The notes: generated from the sequence alone by a model not told the origin. Shown: positions 32,844 through 45,860, counted from the stretch's first letter. The stretch: DNA of 64,000 nucleotides from Adiantum capillus-veneris (GCA_014529385.2 CM043942.1:35680469-35744468), one strand, 5' to 3'. Made by a program: numbers and translations.

Positions 32844-34257
32844 TATTCTTGTTCTTGGTTAGAGAGGGAGAACGAGATTCTTGGAGTCTATTCAGATTAG
32901 CACTTCATGGCCTCGACGGCTACGACTTTGGCGACATTAGCTCGGAGTGATAGAGTGTGTGAGAGAGAGACATTGGCATCTCTTTGATTCTTGATTCTTG
33001 ACATCGGTTCTCGATTTTCGACATTGGCTCTCAAATTGGAAGCTGAACGGGCTTCAAGCATAGGTAGTTACGACATCAGTGAGTGCTTCTATTTGCAATG
33101 AAAGGCAACATCGTCCTTTTTTCTTGGCCTCGAGCAGGAGCGAGAGAGAGCGCCTTGGCTCTTCCCCAATGTTGCCTTGCCATCGGCTTTCCTCCCCCGC
33201 CCCATTCCGGAGCGGATTTGATATAAGCATGGCTCTTGGACGGTGTTTACGACCACATGCGATTGGTTGTGCTGTGTTTGTTTTTCTGGTCGATGTGCTT
33301 TCCGATCGACGAGGTAGTGTGCGTCAATTTCCAATATATTTTTCTCACAGGTTGCACATTCTTTGTATTGCAGACTATGCGGCACATGTACTGCTAATGT
33401 ATGACTGTGTGGGGCATTCCAAAGAGTGGTTTAACATGGTTTTGTGCAGTTTATGATTTGTATGCTTATGCGAATACAACTTGAGCTAGGTATAACTCAT
33501 AAGTAGCAGGTTGATAGTTGTTTTTTGGATAGGCAATCATCCATAGAGCCACTCATTCAAAAGTGAGTCAGTCTGCCACGCTTTTGGGAGTGCACGTATA
33601 CCATTTGTGGATCTATTTTTTGAGACATTGTCTATTTTCATGCAATTTTTGTGAGATTTTTGAGTTTTTACTCAGTTTTTAGGGAGAACTCTGTCGGATT
33701 TTTCACAGATTCTCGCCATGTTCTATGTGCATCTACAATTTTACTCTCTGATGGTTTAGTGGTCGAGTTTTAACTCCCACTTTGTTAGGTTTTATTAGTT
33801 TGAACGCAATTTAGTGTTCTTGTATCCATTTTCGTAGGAGTGTGAGTTGCATATGCTCATGTGGCTATAGATTATAGACAGTCATAGGTTTCACAGGTCT
33901 TTTACAGATCTTTGCAGGTAGTTTTCTTGTGGGATGTGTTTTGAGCTTGTTTGATCACCACTTGCATATATGGTTATATGCTTTACGCTTGGTTGATCTG
34001 TTTGTCCTAAATTGTATGCCTACAAATATCAGATTGTGGAGCTGGTTTTATGCATACGTGAGCATCGCTTTTGATGCGATTAATCATGGTTTTCATGATT
34101 GTGTAGTGATTGAGTGATCTCCCACCTTTGTTGCCATTTTGGCACAATTTATGGTTGAGTTTGATATCTTGCCATAGTTTGGTTTCGTGGCATCCATATA
34201 GCAGACATGTGTGACAATTCAAATTCTATAATAATAACTCGCGAGAGACAACAGTCT
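32844..34257. other. Unassigned DNA upstream of a copia fragment
   Basis: May hold decayed copia gag, since the knuckle at 34279 follows in frame order, but no gag motif is readable before it. No other feature seen. Confidence 0.35.
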
Positions 34258-34608
34258 GGCACTTGTCGGTACTTGCGATGTTGGCATTGTTGTTACAAAG
34301 AGCACATTAGATGCCACTGTTTTAGAGGTACGAGGCAACATCGGAGATCTATACGTGACGCAAATGAGGTTTAGACACATGCTACAGTGGTGGCTTCATA
34401 TGCTAGTGACGGTGATGTCACATTTGCCTTTACCGTTCCTTTTGCTTACATGTCTTCTAGAGGTGACACTTCTCCCCGTTGGTTGCTAGATGAGGATACA
34501 ATTTTTCACGTCACACCACATTGTGAGTGGTTTAGCACTTTCTTTAGTGGGATCTTTGGTTGTCTATACTTGGCTAATGGTTTGACGTGTGACATTGCAG
34601 GTGCATGA
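34258..34608 (+). pseudogene. Ty1/copia gag zinc knuckle and protease fragment
   Basis: One frame carries CWHCCYKEHIRCHC (CX2CX4HX4C, 34279-34320) and, after a TAG at 34372, SPRWLLDEDTIFHVTPHCEW, the copia protease start. The catalytic D(S/T)G is replaced by DED. The frame is otherwise continuous to 34608. Gag knuckle followed by protease is the normal copia order. Confidence 0.8.
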
Positions 34609-34846
34609 TATGTTTGCTTGTTATTGCCTATTGGTGCATCCTATACGCTATGACATGTTTCTGAGCTGAGATAGAGCTTGATCTCAGTGAGACAGTTAGC
34701 AGATTGTTCCTCAGCTAAGATAAACCTTGCTTAGAGAGCAGTATTTTTAGATGCATTGCGGATAATTAGTGATTGCCAAGGAATCTTGCAATGGCTTGGT
34801 ATGTCCTATGCATATGTCCCAGGTATGAGACATGGTCTCAATTTAG

Positions 34847-35024
34847 TTGTTGGAATATGTTGAGCAAGAGACGAGACGTGTCTCATTTGCGGGTGAGCTT
34901 CACCATGCTCACGAGATATATACATCTTTTCTTTTTCTTCATATACAAAAAGAATAAGGGGCTCCTCACGATACTTAGAGGTTTGTTCCACCCACACACA
35001 TGGTCTTGCTTCTCTTCTTCCCTA
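34847..35024 (+). repeat. Copia-LTR-like sequence, copy 2
   Basis: Starts TGTTGGAATATG, has a TATA-like GAGATATATACAT, then the same TTCTTCATATACAAAA, GAATAAGG-GCTCCTCAC and TTAGAGGTTT as copy 1. Confidence 0.45.
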
Positions 35025-36970
35025 CACGCATTGCGCCGCACCGCACCGTGCATACATGCATCCTCACTGCGTACTTTCAAGTAGGACCTCATGCATATCT
35101 GGAGTCTCAGGAGACTCTATCAGACGGAGATCCTTAATCTAGCTTTTCCGCTTCCATCACTCTCAGATTTCTTGTTGTTTCTTGTTCTTGTATCTTTGCA
35201 AAATTGTGCAATCCTTTTTCCTATGGTCTTTCTTGTGGCAATGGTAATACTCAACGTTACATATAGATCTTTTAGATTTGTTGTGTGAAGTCTAACCATC
35301 TTTACTCTTGCCACAATCCTAATTATGATCCCTCTATTTATACGAAATAGCAACATAAGCATCACGTTGCTTAGCAGACGCCATATATTTCATAAGAATC
35401 TCTTCACTGAGTAGCCTTGCTAAACCATCATTGTAAACCAATTTTCTCTCAGGCGTAGAGTTACTTATGGCTATGCAAAAAATGTATTGTGAGGAAGGTA
35501 GAGAGAAAAACAAGAAGATAGAACATGCCTCTTTGTCAAAATTGAATCCCTGTGACGTGGCTGATTGAAGAGTATGTTGAATGCATTTAAGTGTTTAGAA
35601 ACTATGTCGCTTTCTTTCATTCAAAGCTCAAATAACTTCTTCATCAAGTAAACCTTATACTTGTGTTCTTGCTCTCATACATATTGCATAACTTTTCTCA
35701 TAAGGCTTTAAAATTAGCCCACTCTATACATAACCTATAGCAATGTCTAGGTTCTCCAACAAACCTATATCACCAAAGAGATCTCAACATTCAAGAATTC
35801 CCCAGCTCAAAAAGAAAAAGAGAGCCTCACCACGACCCTCCAAAGGATTAGTAGAGACGAATATAGTGAAGCTCAACAATTACTATCTTCTGACGAAGTC
35901 TAAAAGAAGGTCGAGACTACCAAAATGCCAAAGTATGGCTCCACAAACAATACATGAGAGTAGTGTCTCCAATTTAATATACATGAGTGCTGTAAAACTA
36001 ATGCAAAAAGCATATGTGCTCAAACAGGTGCTAAATGAAATGCAAGTATTAAACAATAATCCCTCTGAGGATACAACTCTCAAAAGAGCTCACTAGTACT
36101 CCAAATGCTGCCTCTATCAACACATAAGTCATTCCATAGTGGAACTGCTGTAAAAGTCACCGCCAAGAAAAAACAATGAAAACCAAAACTTGTATCCAGC
36201 TGTACGTATGAATCGCTGTGTAACAATAGGCATACCTATGGCCACTAATGCATCGGCCAAAAAAAAATATTTGTAAAATGTGGATAACACAAGATGGCTA
36301 TTGCACTAAAGTGCATGTAATTGGTCAAGAGCGACGTCCCCTCTAAACCTGGATACCTATCACTACACTTGTGATGTAGATACAGACATCTACAACTTGA
36401 TAAAAAAAGTGATCATCGACTGGTGATCCATGCTCACCACTTGTAATGACGATGCCGAGATCTACGCCTCTGAGCTAGTGTGTGCCCGGGAATTGGCATC
36501 TCTCGAGAGACTGGTGCGAGAGTGTAAACTCCTTTGTGCTCATGTTTGAGAGCATAATAGTGGGGTGTCGATATTGAACTCAAACTGTCAATGTTGTGCC
36601 TTTGCCGTAGCACCTCCGAGAAGAAACCGCTCGTTAGTGTCGTGAGTCTAGGAGCCGGAGGAAAAACCACCACTAGCTTAGTTGTAGGCTAGCTCACCAA
36701 GAAGTTGAAATAATGCCAAAATTTGAAGCCGATGCGTAAAGGCGATGTCGACATGTCGAAAAGAGGCAAAATTGTATGTGTGTGTATCTGTCTCTATTGC
36801 ACACACTCCACCTCTATTTCAAAGTTGTGTGTGTGTCCATACGGAGACATAGGTGAGCTCAATCACTCTCGAGAGCGGTCAAACTATCCAATGTAGACAC
36901 TCTGAGGGTGTATATGTGCATATGAGGCTGCCCACGATGCAAGGAGGTTTCCAATGGCTGCCTTTGATAG
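35025..36970. other. Unassigned DNA
   Basis: Short frames only (the longest, 35743-36096 +, is Lys/Ser-rich and has no domain). No exon-like or repeat structure was recognised. Confidence 0.4.
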
Positions 36971-36972
36971 TG

Positions 36973-36973
<1 letters not shown>

Positions 36974-37007
<34 letters not shown>

Positions 37008-37048
37008 GTACACACACACACATGCGCGCGCGCGCGCACACACACACA
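36974..37048. repeat. Compound alternating purine-pyrimidine tract (TG)n-(CA)n-(CG)n-(CA)n
   Basis: About 14 TG units, a short TATAGTA spacer, CA units, ATGCGCGCGCGCGCGC and more CA. Nearly every step alternates purine and pyrimidine, and the TG and CA arms are mutually complementary. Confidence 0.9.
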
Positions 37049-37639
37049 TTCCCAAGGCTTCAATCCCTTCAATTGCAAAAAGAAAAAGTAGCTTCTTTGC
37101 GTTAATTTTTATGCGCTACTACCAGGCTGCGTTGAATTTCTATGGGCTTCATGGGCTTCAGCGCTGCCATATGCAAAGCTTGCATTTAATTTTCACTGGA
37201 GTTTCGGTGCTACCTTTTGCTTGCAAATCACCCAAAAATCTGCGCTGCAAGAAGCTGCCCTTGCTTTTCCAAGCTTCACACCCAGAAAAAACACAACTCA
37301 ATTCTTTTCTCCTTGCCCCCAAGGTTGAGCCTTTGAACTCCCTGTCAAATCTACGAGCTCAATATTGATCTCCGCCGACGTCTTCCCTGCAATCATCATG
37401 GATCTGATACTAGGTGTAGGGCATGCCTGTGCAATGCATGCAGGGAAGAGGAGAGTGACAGACCATAGATGGGGTGGAACCACACAATATTAGTGTGTGT
37501 GTTTAGAGTTCCTTATTATGAGAAGGCTATGAGTAATAAGTTAGTGTTAGTGTAGGGGTTAGTCATAAGCGGACTGGCCACTAGCTCTTTACCGCAACTA
37601 GAGCTTGATGCCAACATCCATGAAACAAGAGAGGGCAAA
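37049..37639. other. Unassigned DNA
   Basis: No recognisable coding or repeat content. Confidence 0.35.
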
Positions 37640-38830
37640 ACATGTCACAAAAATGGAGGCCTGTGTAGATGGAAGCTCATGAGGCCAAGAAGGGGGCCAT
37701 CAAGGAAGAAATCATAGAGGAAATGACTTAGGCAATGGAGGTGCAAATGGAATCCAAAAAGAAGGGTGGGTAGAGGTAATTCCTATACATCTTTCCAAAG
37801 AGGTGCAAGAGGACACTCAAGGCAATGTGCATGTGACGGGAATTGTAGAGACACCCACCTATCCTCCTAAAGAGGACGTTAAAACGCTTTGCACAAAAAT
37901 TGGATACAAAAGAGATTGCTCTTACCCTCTCACAAAAGTGTGCACGGTGCAAAACAAATTTATAAAATGAAATCCCAAGTCCCATCCACCAACTTCCCAA
38001 TATTACCAAGAGAATTTCTTGCGTAGTAAGAGGCTAGTGGTGCACATACTCTTAGGATTAGGTTCAATCTTTGTGGATGATGATCTCACATAGAAGTAGA
38101 TCGAGGATGGGTGGACATGCATGCTTCATGTCATATCATCTTGTAACGAGGACAAGAGATCTATATGCAATGTTGGTCATTAATAACAAGGTGATCACTT
38201 AGCAACTCGTGGCCTTTGAGACACCACGGGTAGTGTTGCATTGTGGAATTGTAATGGGTTACTATAGTGATTGAAGGAGGTAATGGAGGGCAAAGATAGA
38301 TTATTTCTCATAAAGTCGCATAAAAGCAAGAGAGAGTTACCATTGGGGTACATTTCTCATTGGAAGTATGAGCATAATACTTCTCAAGGTCTAAAAGGAG
38401 TGATAGTCCTATACAAACAAGGGATGCAAGGGAGAGTGTAGATCGTAGACCTAGAGGCTCAATTCATGTGGATGCAAGTACAATTGAAAGGAAATCATAC
38501 CATAAGAGCAGCATTTCAATACACTTCCTTGGACAAGGCAAGAGTAGAGAGGACTTCAATAGACATGGAAACACCCACTACCCATGGGAGCCACCTACTA
38601 TGCTTTCAATCAAAGAGTTAGTTTGTTATTGACAAGGGGATGCCATAGTGTCTCAATTCAGAAGGATTGGCATGGATCCAATCATTGGTTATTCACAGGG
38701 GGAACACAGTGGACTACATACATAAATCTAGAGAGGCCGCACACTTGATCACTTCTCTCACCATCCTACCACTCCCCATTGGTGTTGAACACATGTATCT
38801 ATGGCTCTCCTTTGAATGGCTTACCACATA
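37640..38830 (+). pseudogene. Decayed LINE (family A/C-like) ORF1 end and endonuclease
   Basis: An acidic/lysine-rich stretch (EAKKGAIKEEIIEEMT) is followed near 38045-38090 by LGLGSIFVDDDLT, resembling the IFLGDDLT box of LINE-A ORF1. At about 38240 comes an LHCGIVMG-like remnant of the endonuclease start, then LPLGYISHWKYEHNTSQGLK, GVIVLYKQGMQGRV and EAQFMWMQVQLKG, the GG-V-L and W-V positions of the AP endonuclease. Stops are frequent. It is an old copy with no RT recognised after it. Confidence 0.5.
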
Positions 38831-38987
38831 GACACACACCGTCTACTTGTACACCTCATTCCACCATATACTTCACCCATGATCTCTTAGATGCATGAGG
38901 AATCAGGATATCTACGAGCTAGACCATGTGATGTCTTTGGAGGTGCTCACTGACTAGCTCTCCTCCATATGATATACATTAACCATT

Positions 38988-38993
<6 letters not shown>

Positions 38994-39032
<39 letters not shown>
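38994..39032 (+). repeat. (CA)n microsatellite
   Basis: About 19 CA units. Confidence 0.95.
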
Positions 39033-39033
<1 letters not shown>

Positions 39034-39717
39034 GAGGTAGGGCACCAACCAATCGATGGCATGATTATGAGGGGAGAAAAATTTACATGAAACTCCACAC
39101 AAAGGACATAGTAGAGGAGATTACAAAGCACCAAGCTTGCAAAGAGATGAGCGCTCTTAGATACATGCATATCATGATTCTATTTGCAAGAGACTCGCCC
39201 ACCCGCCCCCATTAAAATCCACAAAGATAGCACGACTATGTGCAAAGTTCCACCATGCACCCAAATAGCCACCAATATTGGACCCTCTAGATCCACATCC
39301 TACCACACACAAGCTTCTTTTTTGACAATAATGGTGGTGAGATCGTTTGCCATTTGTAGCATGGTGGCTTCACAAAACAAATAGGTCTGCAAAGTGAGCA
39401 CCTCACCTATTTCACAAGCACACTTGCTTATTTCATTGTACTCCTCTTCAACACAAGCACACTTGCTTCTTTCATTGCATTGCACTTGTGGATCAACCAC
39501 TCCTAAATGTAGACTATGCACACCATTGTTTCTATCCACAAGTGCGAGGACACTCTCAACTGTGGCAACTACACGCCATATCGTTAGGTAGACCATGTCT
39601 ACTCTAAGCAGGTCATAGGCTAGATGTGTTGTTCAAGTGGCATCTTAAAGCCCATTGCTAGCACTATTGATGTGAAGGAAGGGCAACTATTATAAAGGGA
39701 TAGAATATGAGCTTAAG

Positions 39718-39721
<4 letters not shown>

Positions 39722-39753
<32 letters not shown>
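39722..39753 (+). repeat. (CA)n microsatellite
   Basis: About 16 CA units. Confidence 0.95.
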
Positions 39754-39756
<3 letters not shown>

Positions 39757-41469
39757 CAAGAAAGCTACTTATTCTTCTTCCTCTCTTCTTCAAAACAAAA
39801 AATGATGATAAGAATAAAAATCATATGTGAGTGAAAGCATGGGTGGGTGGACAAAAAAGCTTTGTCCAAGACTTAACTATTTTTGGAAATTTTTGACCAA
39901 ATATGTTTAACCAAAATGAAAAAATATAGGGCATATTATATATCCCTAGATAGGATCTTCAAAAGTAGAACTTTAGCAGTGATTTAGGGGGTGATACCTT
40001 ATGAGAGACACAAGACTTTGGCATAATCTCTTTGGTTTTGTTGGAGCTTCAATGATCAAACTTATGTGCATGGTTGGGGCTAGATGTTTTCTTCTGCATC
40101 CTTGTACTTGTGAGTAAAATTCATCCATGAAAAATACTTGGAACACTATGGGACCATTTGGAGATATATCCACATTTGGAAGCTAGATATGCTTAGTTGA
40201 AAGAAGTTTTCCCCGCACATCTTTATATTGGTACAAAACATTATCCAATGAAGCAATGACCTTCGATTGAAATTGGTCTATTAGCATATGGTTGCACATG
40301 TGTGGCCATTCTTTGTGATTGGCACTAGATTCGCAACACTAGGATTTTGCTTTGTTGGCATAGGTTTTGAAGCATAAATAGTGGGGGACCGTTGGCTTGG
40401 AGAGTTTATCTTTAGCCTATAGGAGGGAATTCTCTAGGAGAACTATGCATGTTGATTCCCCTCTCCTAGTTTACTCCATATCTGGATTGATTGGTGGAAT
40501 CACTCTAGGGCCCATATCATGGAGAGGTAATATGTGAAATGACACCCCACTTCCCAACTTGTTCCCTATCTAGCTTAGTTTATGGAATCTTTTTTGAGTT
40601 TAAGTTCTCATTGAGCAATTTTTCCCAATGATGGGTAATTTGTTGAACAATATCCCCTTTCTAGAGTTGACATTATCTTGAATGGAAGGAGGGTTGGCAA
40701 CATTCAAAGGTTTTTCCCAAGTTGAATTTTGACTTTGGATCATCAAATCTAGTGGGCTTGCTTCTCTACCTTGAAGCTCATCTTGCAGTGATCGTACTTT
40801 GCACATGATAGTAGTGGGGCATTGTCTCAAGGATCAATTTCAGTGGGGCTTGAGGAGAAGGTGCACATCCCAACCTATAAAAATTACCCAAATCATCCTT
40901 GAACATGAAGGCTTAGATGATTGGTCCCCTTTGAAGACTAGGCTGATAGGAGGGTGTACGTTCTCATTTGCCTTTGACACCACATGGAGATTGAATCCAA
41001 ATTCATAATGTTAGCTATAATTCCGTCGTGGGGGGAAGCTTGAAAGACAAATTGAGTTGTAGAATTTGATTATTATTTTGCTAATTTCTTGTCCTTTTTT
41101 GGCTCTTCAACAATCTCAACTTGGGAATTGTTGGTGGAGTTGCACTTTAGCCCTTAGTGAAGTTGCTATCTTGTTTAAAGGAAATTTGGCTTGAGGCTTA
41201 ATCAATGGGCTTTTGACTATTTTGTGTGGCATGGTAACTCTATTCCATCTCAAGTTAGGGTCATCTTATAGGGGCTTCATGAGAGGTGTGAGCCAAGGGA
41301 TTATATTTCACATCGCTATCTCTTTTTTCATTAATGCTATTAATCATATATAGCATAGGGATTAATTAAGTCGATACCATAGGTATCTTTTCATCTATGC
41401 TATGCTAAGGCATGGCTAATGGAAGTGGCCCTTTGCAACTCATCCTCAATGGGAGAGACTATAGGGCTC

Positions 41470-41910
41470 CATGTGCTCCCTTGTATCATTGATATTTAGG
41501 TGCACTCCAAGCCATGACCATGATCAAGACTTGCGTAGGGTTGGGATCATAGGCTCTCCACTAAAAAATATATCATGATTGGTAATGTAAACCAAGCCTT
41601 GATTTTCATATTGCAAATACAATATGGTTGGGTGCTCTATAACTTTGGCATATTCATTACTAGAAAATTTGTCTATACTAACAATCGCACTATCTTTAAG
41701 TTGCATGTATGTAGTGCCAGTCCTATCTTTACAAAATATTGGGCCATCATCTCAAAGCGGTTGCATTTTTGCAAGCAAGATAGGAGTATCTACCTGGAGG
41801 TTGCAGTCACTTTTGATGTAGACTTGGCCTTTAGAATCCACATAACATGCTTTAAGGACATACAGTTGCATCAAATTGTGCTTGCTTGATGGCACATGGA
41901 TCATCACATA
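41470..41910 (-). pseudogene. Broken open frame of unknown family
   Basis: One minus frame reads KACYVDSKGQVYIKSD, then after one stop FCKDRTGTTYMQLKDSAIVS and YLQYENQGLVYITNHDIFFS, then another stop. The frame is unusually continuous for this region and looks protein-like, but I do not recognise the family. It ends 50 bp before the truncated LTR at 41960, so it may belong to whatever that element inserted into or replaced. Confidence 0.35.
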
Positions 41911-41959
41911 AGCTAAGCAAATCTCTCCAGATGAGAGTCTCTCCCTGACATAGTGAAAA

Positions 41960-42255
41960 TGCTCTTAGTCGTACGCTTCAAATCTCAAAACTTGATAGTG
42001 ATGAGGGAGTCCTTTTTCCACTTTACAAAATAGACTTTGTACCTAGGGCTCTTTTGGCTAGTGGGCGACTTTACATGACTCAGGCTCCATTACAGACTTT
42101 ATGACTCAACTTTTTAGAGATTTCCCATCTATAATCAGAGATTATCAAATAATTAAAATGATTCTCGAAAAAATAACGAAGAAATACATCAAAATTTGGG
42201 GCTCATGGAAGAAGGGGTCGACTCGAAGGGTGTCCGTTTGGCTTGACTTCCAACA
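41960..42255 (-). repeat. 3' LTR, truncated to its first 296 bp
   Basis: In element orientation it begins TGTTGGAAGTCAAG, matching 50445-50152. The remaining about 540 bp of the LTR is missing. Confidence 0.88.
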
Positions 42256-42267
42256 TCCCCCCATTCC
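42256..42267 (-). promoter_or_regulatory. Polypurine tract
   Basis: AGGAATGGGGGGA directly precedes TGTTGG of the 3' LTR. It is purine-only but for one T. It primes plus-strand synthesis in LTR elements. Confidence 0.75.
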
Positions 42268-42466
42268 TAGTCTTTGCATGCCCTCATGCAAATTGTCTTG
42301 GTCTGCTTCATAGTGTCTTTGATTTGTTGGGCACTTGCTTGGATGAGCTGGTTGTATTCTTCTTCATCAATCCAGTGCGCGCTTGTTGAGTGTGCGAGTT
42401 AGTAGATGGAATGTTTTTGTCCTGGCTTCAATCTCCACTTTTGCTGCCAATTCTCTGAAAGGATTG

Positions 42467-44603
42467 TTACTCAAAGTGCTCTAGTAAGCAATATGGCAAG
42501 CAGGTAGGTTCTTCGTCATGGGGTTGAAGATGGATGTATCTACTTTGAAGAACCCTATCCATGAATGCCTCTTCAAACGTTTGCATATATTGAGAGGGCA
42601 AGAACATGACACGGGCATACGGCCCCATGATGGTATTTTGGCTTGGAATCTTCATCTCTAGATTCTAGCACAATCCTTTGGTGCCCTCTAAGAACACTTC
42701 CCATGGGTGTTCTACTACTTCTATATCCTCAAATTCTATGATCTTGTGATGATCATCTTGGCAATCTTCACTAGCATTTGGCAGGCCAAATCAAGGACAT
42801 CTTTCATTTGACTGGGTAGTTAAGCACTCCCGGTCTTCAATGCTGCCATGTGTAGAAAGTATCTCAGGATCTCCTTCTATTGATAGGACAACGAGGTGGA
42901 TCGATCCTGAGATGTTGTGGTGCATTTCAATAGTAGGTTTTATTTGTCAAGCGCTTCTCAAACCACTTTTTTCTCCATAGGGCCTGGTTCTCTAGGATCT
43001 TCAGGACTTGATCAGTCATTACTGGGACATCCCTGTAATCCCTTTTATGGTTGGGCTTGAGACTAGGCAACATCTTCTTCTTCCAAAGGAGGGCCTCTTG
43101 TCTCATTAGTGGTAGAGAGATCATTTCATGCCCATGATTCTCTACTACTTCATCTGCGGTGATCATCAAAAGAACCACTGATTCAAGTACGTTGAGTTCA
43201 TATTGCATGTATTGAGATGGGTCGCGCACTTCTGAGATCCATCTTCGTATCTCCTCCCTGGCATCTGTCCTATCTTCTGTGTCTTCAAAGTCAGTAACCT
43301 TGCCTCCGTAGACGTGCTTGGAATATCTACAGAGGGAAGGTCCATGCTCACAGTTTATTTTCTCATCATATGTGTGACTTCTACTATTGTTGATTGAGCC
43401 CTTATGGCACTAATAGCCATATCTTTCTGTTGGAGTGCAAGGACATGTGTTGTATTTTGTGCTGCCATCTCCTCTTGTGCTTCAACCAATTGCTCTTTTA
43501 GCAACTTGATTGAATCATCTTTTTGGGTTTGAATTGCTTTGTGCCCAACGGTCATGATTTTTTCATCATACTTTTCTTGAGCTAAAGCCTCCTTGAGATC
43601 GTTGAGCTCTTGTAAAGTCAAGTCAAGTGTTGATGAGGTAGAAACAGGAGCTGGGTGTCCCGCGCTGCTAAGAGCTATGTGAGTGTTGTCTTGACAACCC
43701 CCTAAGATTCTCCTAACTTGACATTCTTGTTCTGCTCTTTCTCAAGCTCTTCTTCTAGCCTTTGTTTCTCAAATTGTAAGTTTGTGTTTGCCTCATTAAA
43801 GTCCTGAGCTTCTTTGTAATAATGAGCAACATTTTCTTACTTCCTTTGTAGTTCAACGCAAAGCTCCATTTCCATCCTTTGGTAGTTCATCAATCTTGGT
43901 TTGTAACTGTTGATTCGACTTAAATCCCTTTGCTGCTTTAGCTTTGTTTTCTTGTAAATCCAACTCTCTGAGGTTGTTGAGATCTCTCTGACACTGGAAT
44001 TGTAATTTGATGTGCTTATCAATATCGCATGAGTGCACCATTTTATTTCCCTCTTCTAACAATGCATGAGAGCTGGGGGACAACGGTTCTGTATGAGATT
44101 TGTGTGGCATGCTGGAGGTGCCTGCTTCTTCCTTCTTGCTTTCTATCTCATCCTTGGCCTTTTGCTGTTCTTTTTCAAATTTTGCTAGTGGGGCCAACTT
44201 CTTTTCTTCTTATTCCTTCATACTTGCGGTATCCTCAATTGCACTTGGTGCTCTTGTCTGCCATTTTCTTGGTTTACCGCTTGGTCCTTTGAGTCTTGAG
44301 GCAGAGGAGGGGTGATTGGTTGATCAGATTTTGGTGGAATGTTATCAGTAGGGATTTCCAAAGGTTCCACACCACCCTCCTCTCCAGTCTTTTCCTCTTC
44401 CTTTTCATCTTTGTTCTCTTGTTGTGATTGTTCCTCTTTGTCTTCTTCTTATCTTTAGAGTGTTTTGATTCATCAAATGACTCGAGGTCATCAAAATTTT
44501 TTCCTCTTCGTGTCTTATTGTGATCTTTGTTCTGCTTTTCGCTTGAGCTCCTTTTGAATATGTTGCCGCATTTTGCCAACAATCTCCAAATCATCTTTGG
44601 CAA
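42467..44603 (-). pseudogene. Lys/Glu-rich coiled-coil frames of the LARD-like element
   Basis: A series of broken minus frames: Lys-rich (KRNNHNKRTKMKRKRKRLER), then coiled-coil stretches (FEKEQQKAKDEIESKKEEAG, LLKEQLVEAQEEMAAQNTTH). They probably came from one long structural protein. No known domain was recognised. Stops and frameshifts separate the pieces. Confidence 0.5.
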
Positions 44604-44872
44604 CTCTTCTTTTGTATTGTTTGATTTTATCTAATCTCTCTACTTTGTGTTGCTCCAATGGCTTGTCTTCATCATCCTCCCTTCATCATCTACCTCAGTT
44701 CTTTTCCTACGGAATTCCTCTTTCTGTGCTTGTGCATCTTCCATAGACCTTTGTGTCTGAGAGATAGGTATATTATCTTTATTCTCCGTGGATCATCGTT
44801 TCAGGCGTACTTGACAAAGCATGTATTATTCTTTCTCCTCATCATCTTCTTCCTCTCTAGAAGTTTGGTATT

Positions 44873-45860
44873 CTAAAGGAGTGTCCCTATTCTTGGGCTT
44901 GATTTCTTTGTGAGTTTTATATCAGATTCTATCTCTTCACTATATGATTTATTCCTTTTGGAGTCTTGACCAACTGCTTTCTTTGGAGGTTGCACTGATG
45001 ATGGCCTTGCCACTGGTCTAACCACATGCTTTGACCTATGTCGCAATTCCAACTGTGTTTCAGCCGAGAGTAGCTCATCAATCATGCCCAAAGCCTGGTA
45101 TGAAATTCTGGTCAACATTGGTCCTCCATTCATATGTGTTTTGTTTCGATCGTTGTTCTTGAGGTTTGCTTCAGCTAGATTTTCCAAAATGTTGGTGCTG
45201 AGGTCACACCTAATCATTCTTTGCTCTGACAATCTGATGACCATAACCACAACAATGTGTAGATTTGGTTCAGTGTATCTAGGTGGATTCTGAACCTTCA
45301 CATGTTGTGCAATGAGGCGCAGTGGAAACTCTGTTTCTGAGTATACCAGATCCTTGTAATTTATTTCCTTGCTACTTGACGAAAGCTTTGTCATTGTCTG
45401 CACCTTTTGTCTTCATCAGCAACAAGTTGTGGTTGCCTGGAAGTAGATATAGTGCTTAGTTGATCATATCCACAGTGACTCTGACTTTCACAATCTCTCC
45501 ATCCTTATCCATCAGGGTAGCTTCTCCGTTGTACTGAATTGAGGACATCAATTCATGTGCCCTCTAAAAGTATGTACCCCAAGGCTGTTGTCTAAAAAAT
45601 GTATCCATTTGGAGAGACCTTGTTCCTTCAACCACTTCTTGTTGCTGATGAAGGTTCCAAAGCTCTTTAGGGAAGATAGTTGTCTTTACTTTAGTGTCGT
45701 CGGCTGCTTCAAATCGGCCAATGAAAATGTTAACCGGTATTTGGGCAAGCTCCTCCTCTGACACATGAGCTTTCTCATTTGATGAAATTTCTATCTCTTG
45801 GTATGGTGGTGCTTCCCTTTGCTTCTTTGGTCATCTGCGAGGCATTCTGTGATAAGACAT
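44873..45860 (-). pseudogene. First frame of the LARD-like element, gag-like position, family unknown
   Basis: An ATG at 45860-45858 gives MSYHRMPRR, then TGA. The frame resumes with EEELAQIPVNIFIGRFEAAD, FPKELWNLHQQQEVVEG and FFRQQPWGTYF, and continues after TAG with ELMSSIQYNGEATLMDKDGE and IVKVRVTVDMIN. After a further stop and a frameshift comes NYKDLVYSETEFPLRLIAQH, then a basic tail. The globular first part resembles plant-transposon proteins of Athila-like elements in general character, but I cannot assign it. Confidence 0.5.

Larger units (their letters stand above)
38831..41469. other. Unassigned DNA with CA microsatellites
   Basis: Apart from CA repeats and a short duplication near 39412-39479 (ACAAGCACACTTGCTT twice), I recognise no gene. 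A 98-codon minus frame at 39300-39596 has no known domain. Confidence 0.4.

Noticed and set aside
33079-33456. 125-codon plus frame
   Set aside because: No domain, splice context or homologous copy in the window.
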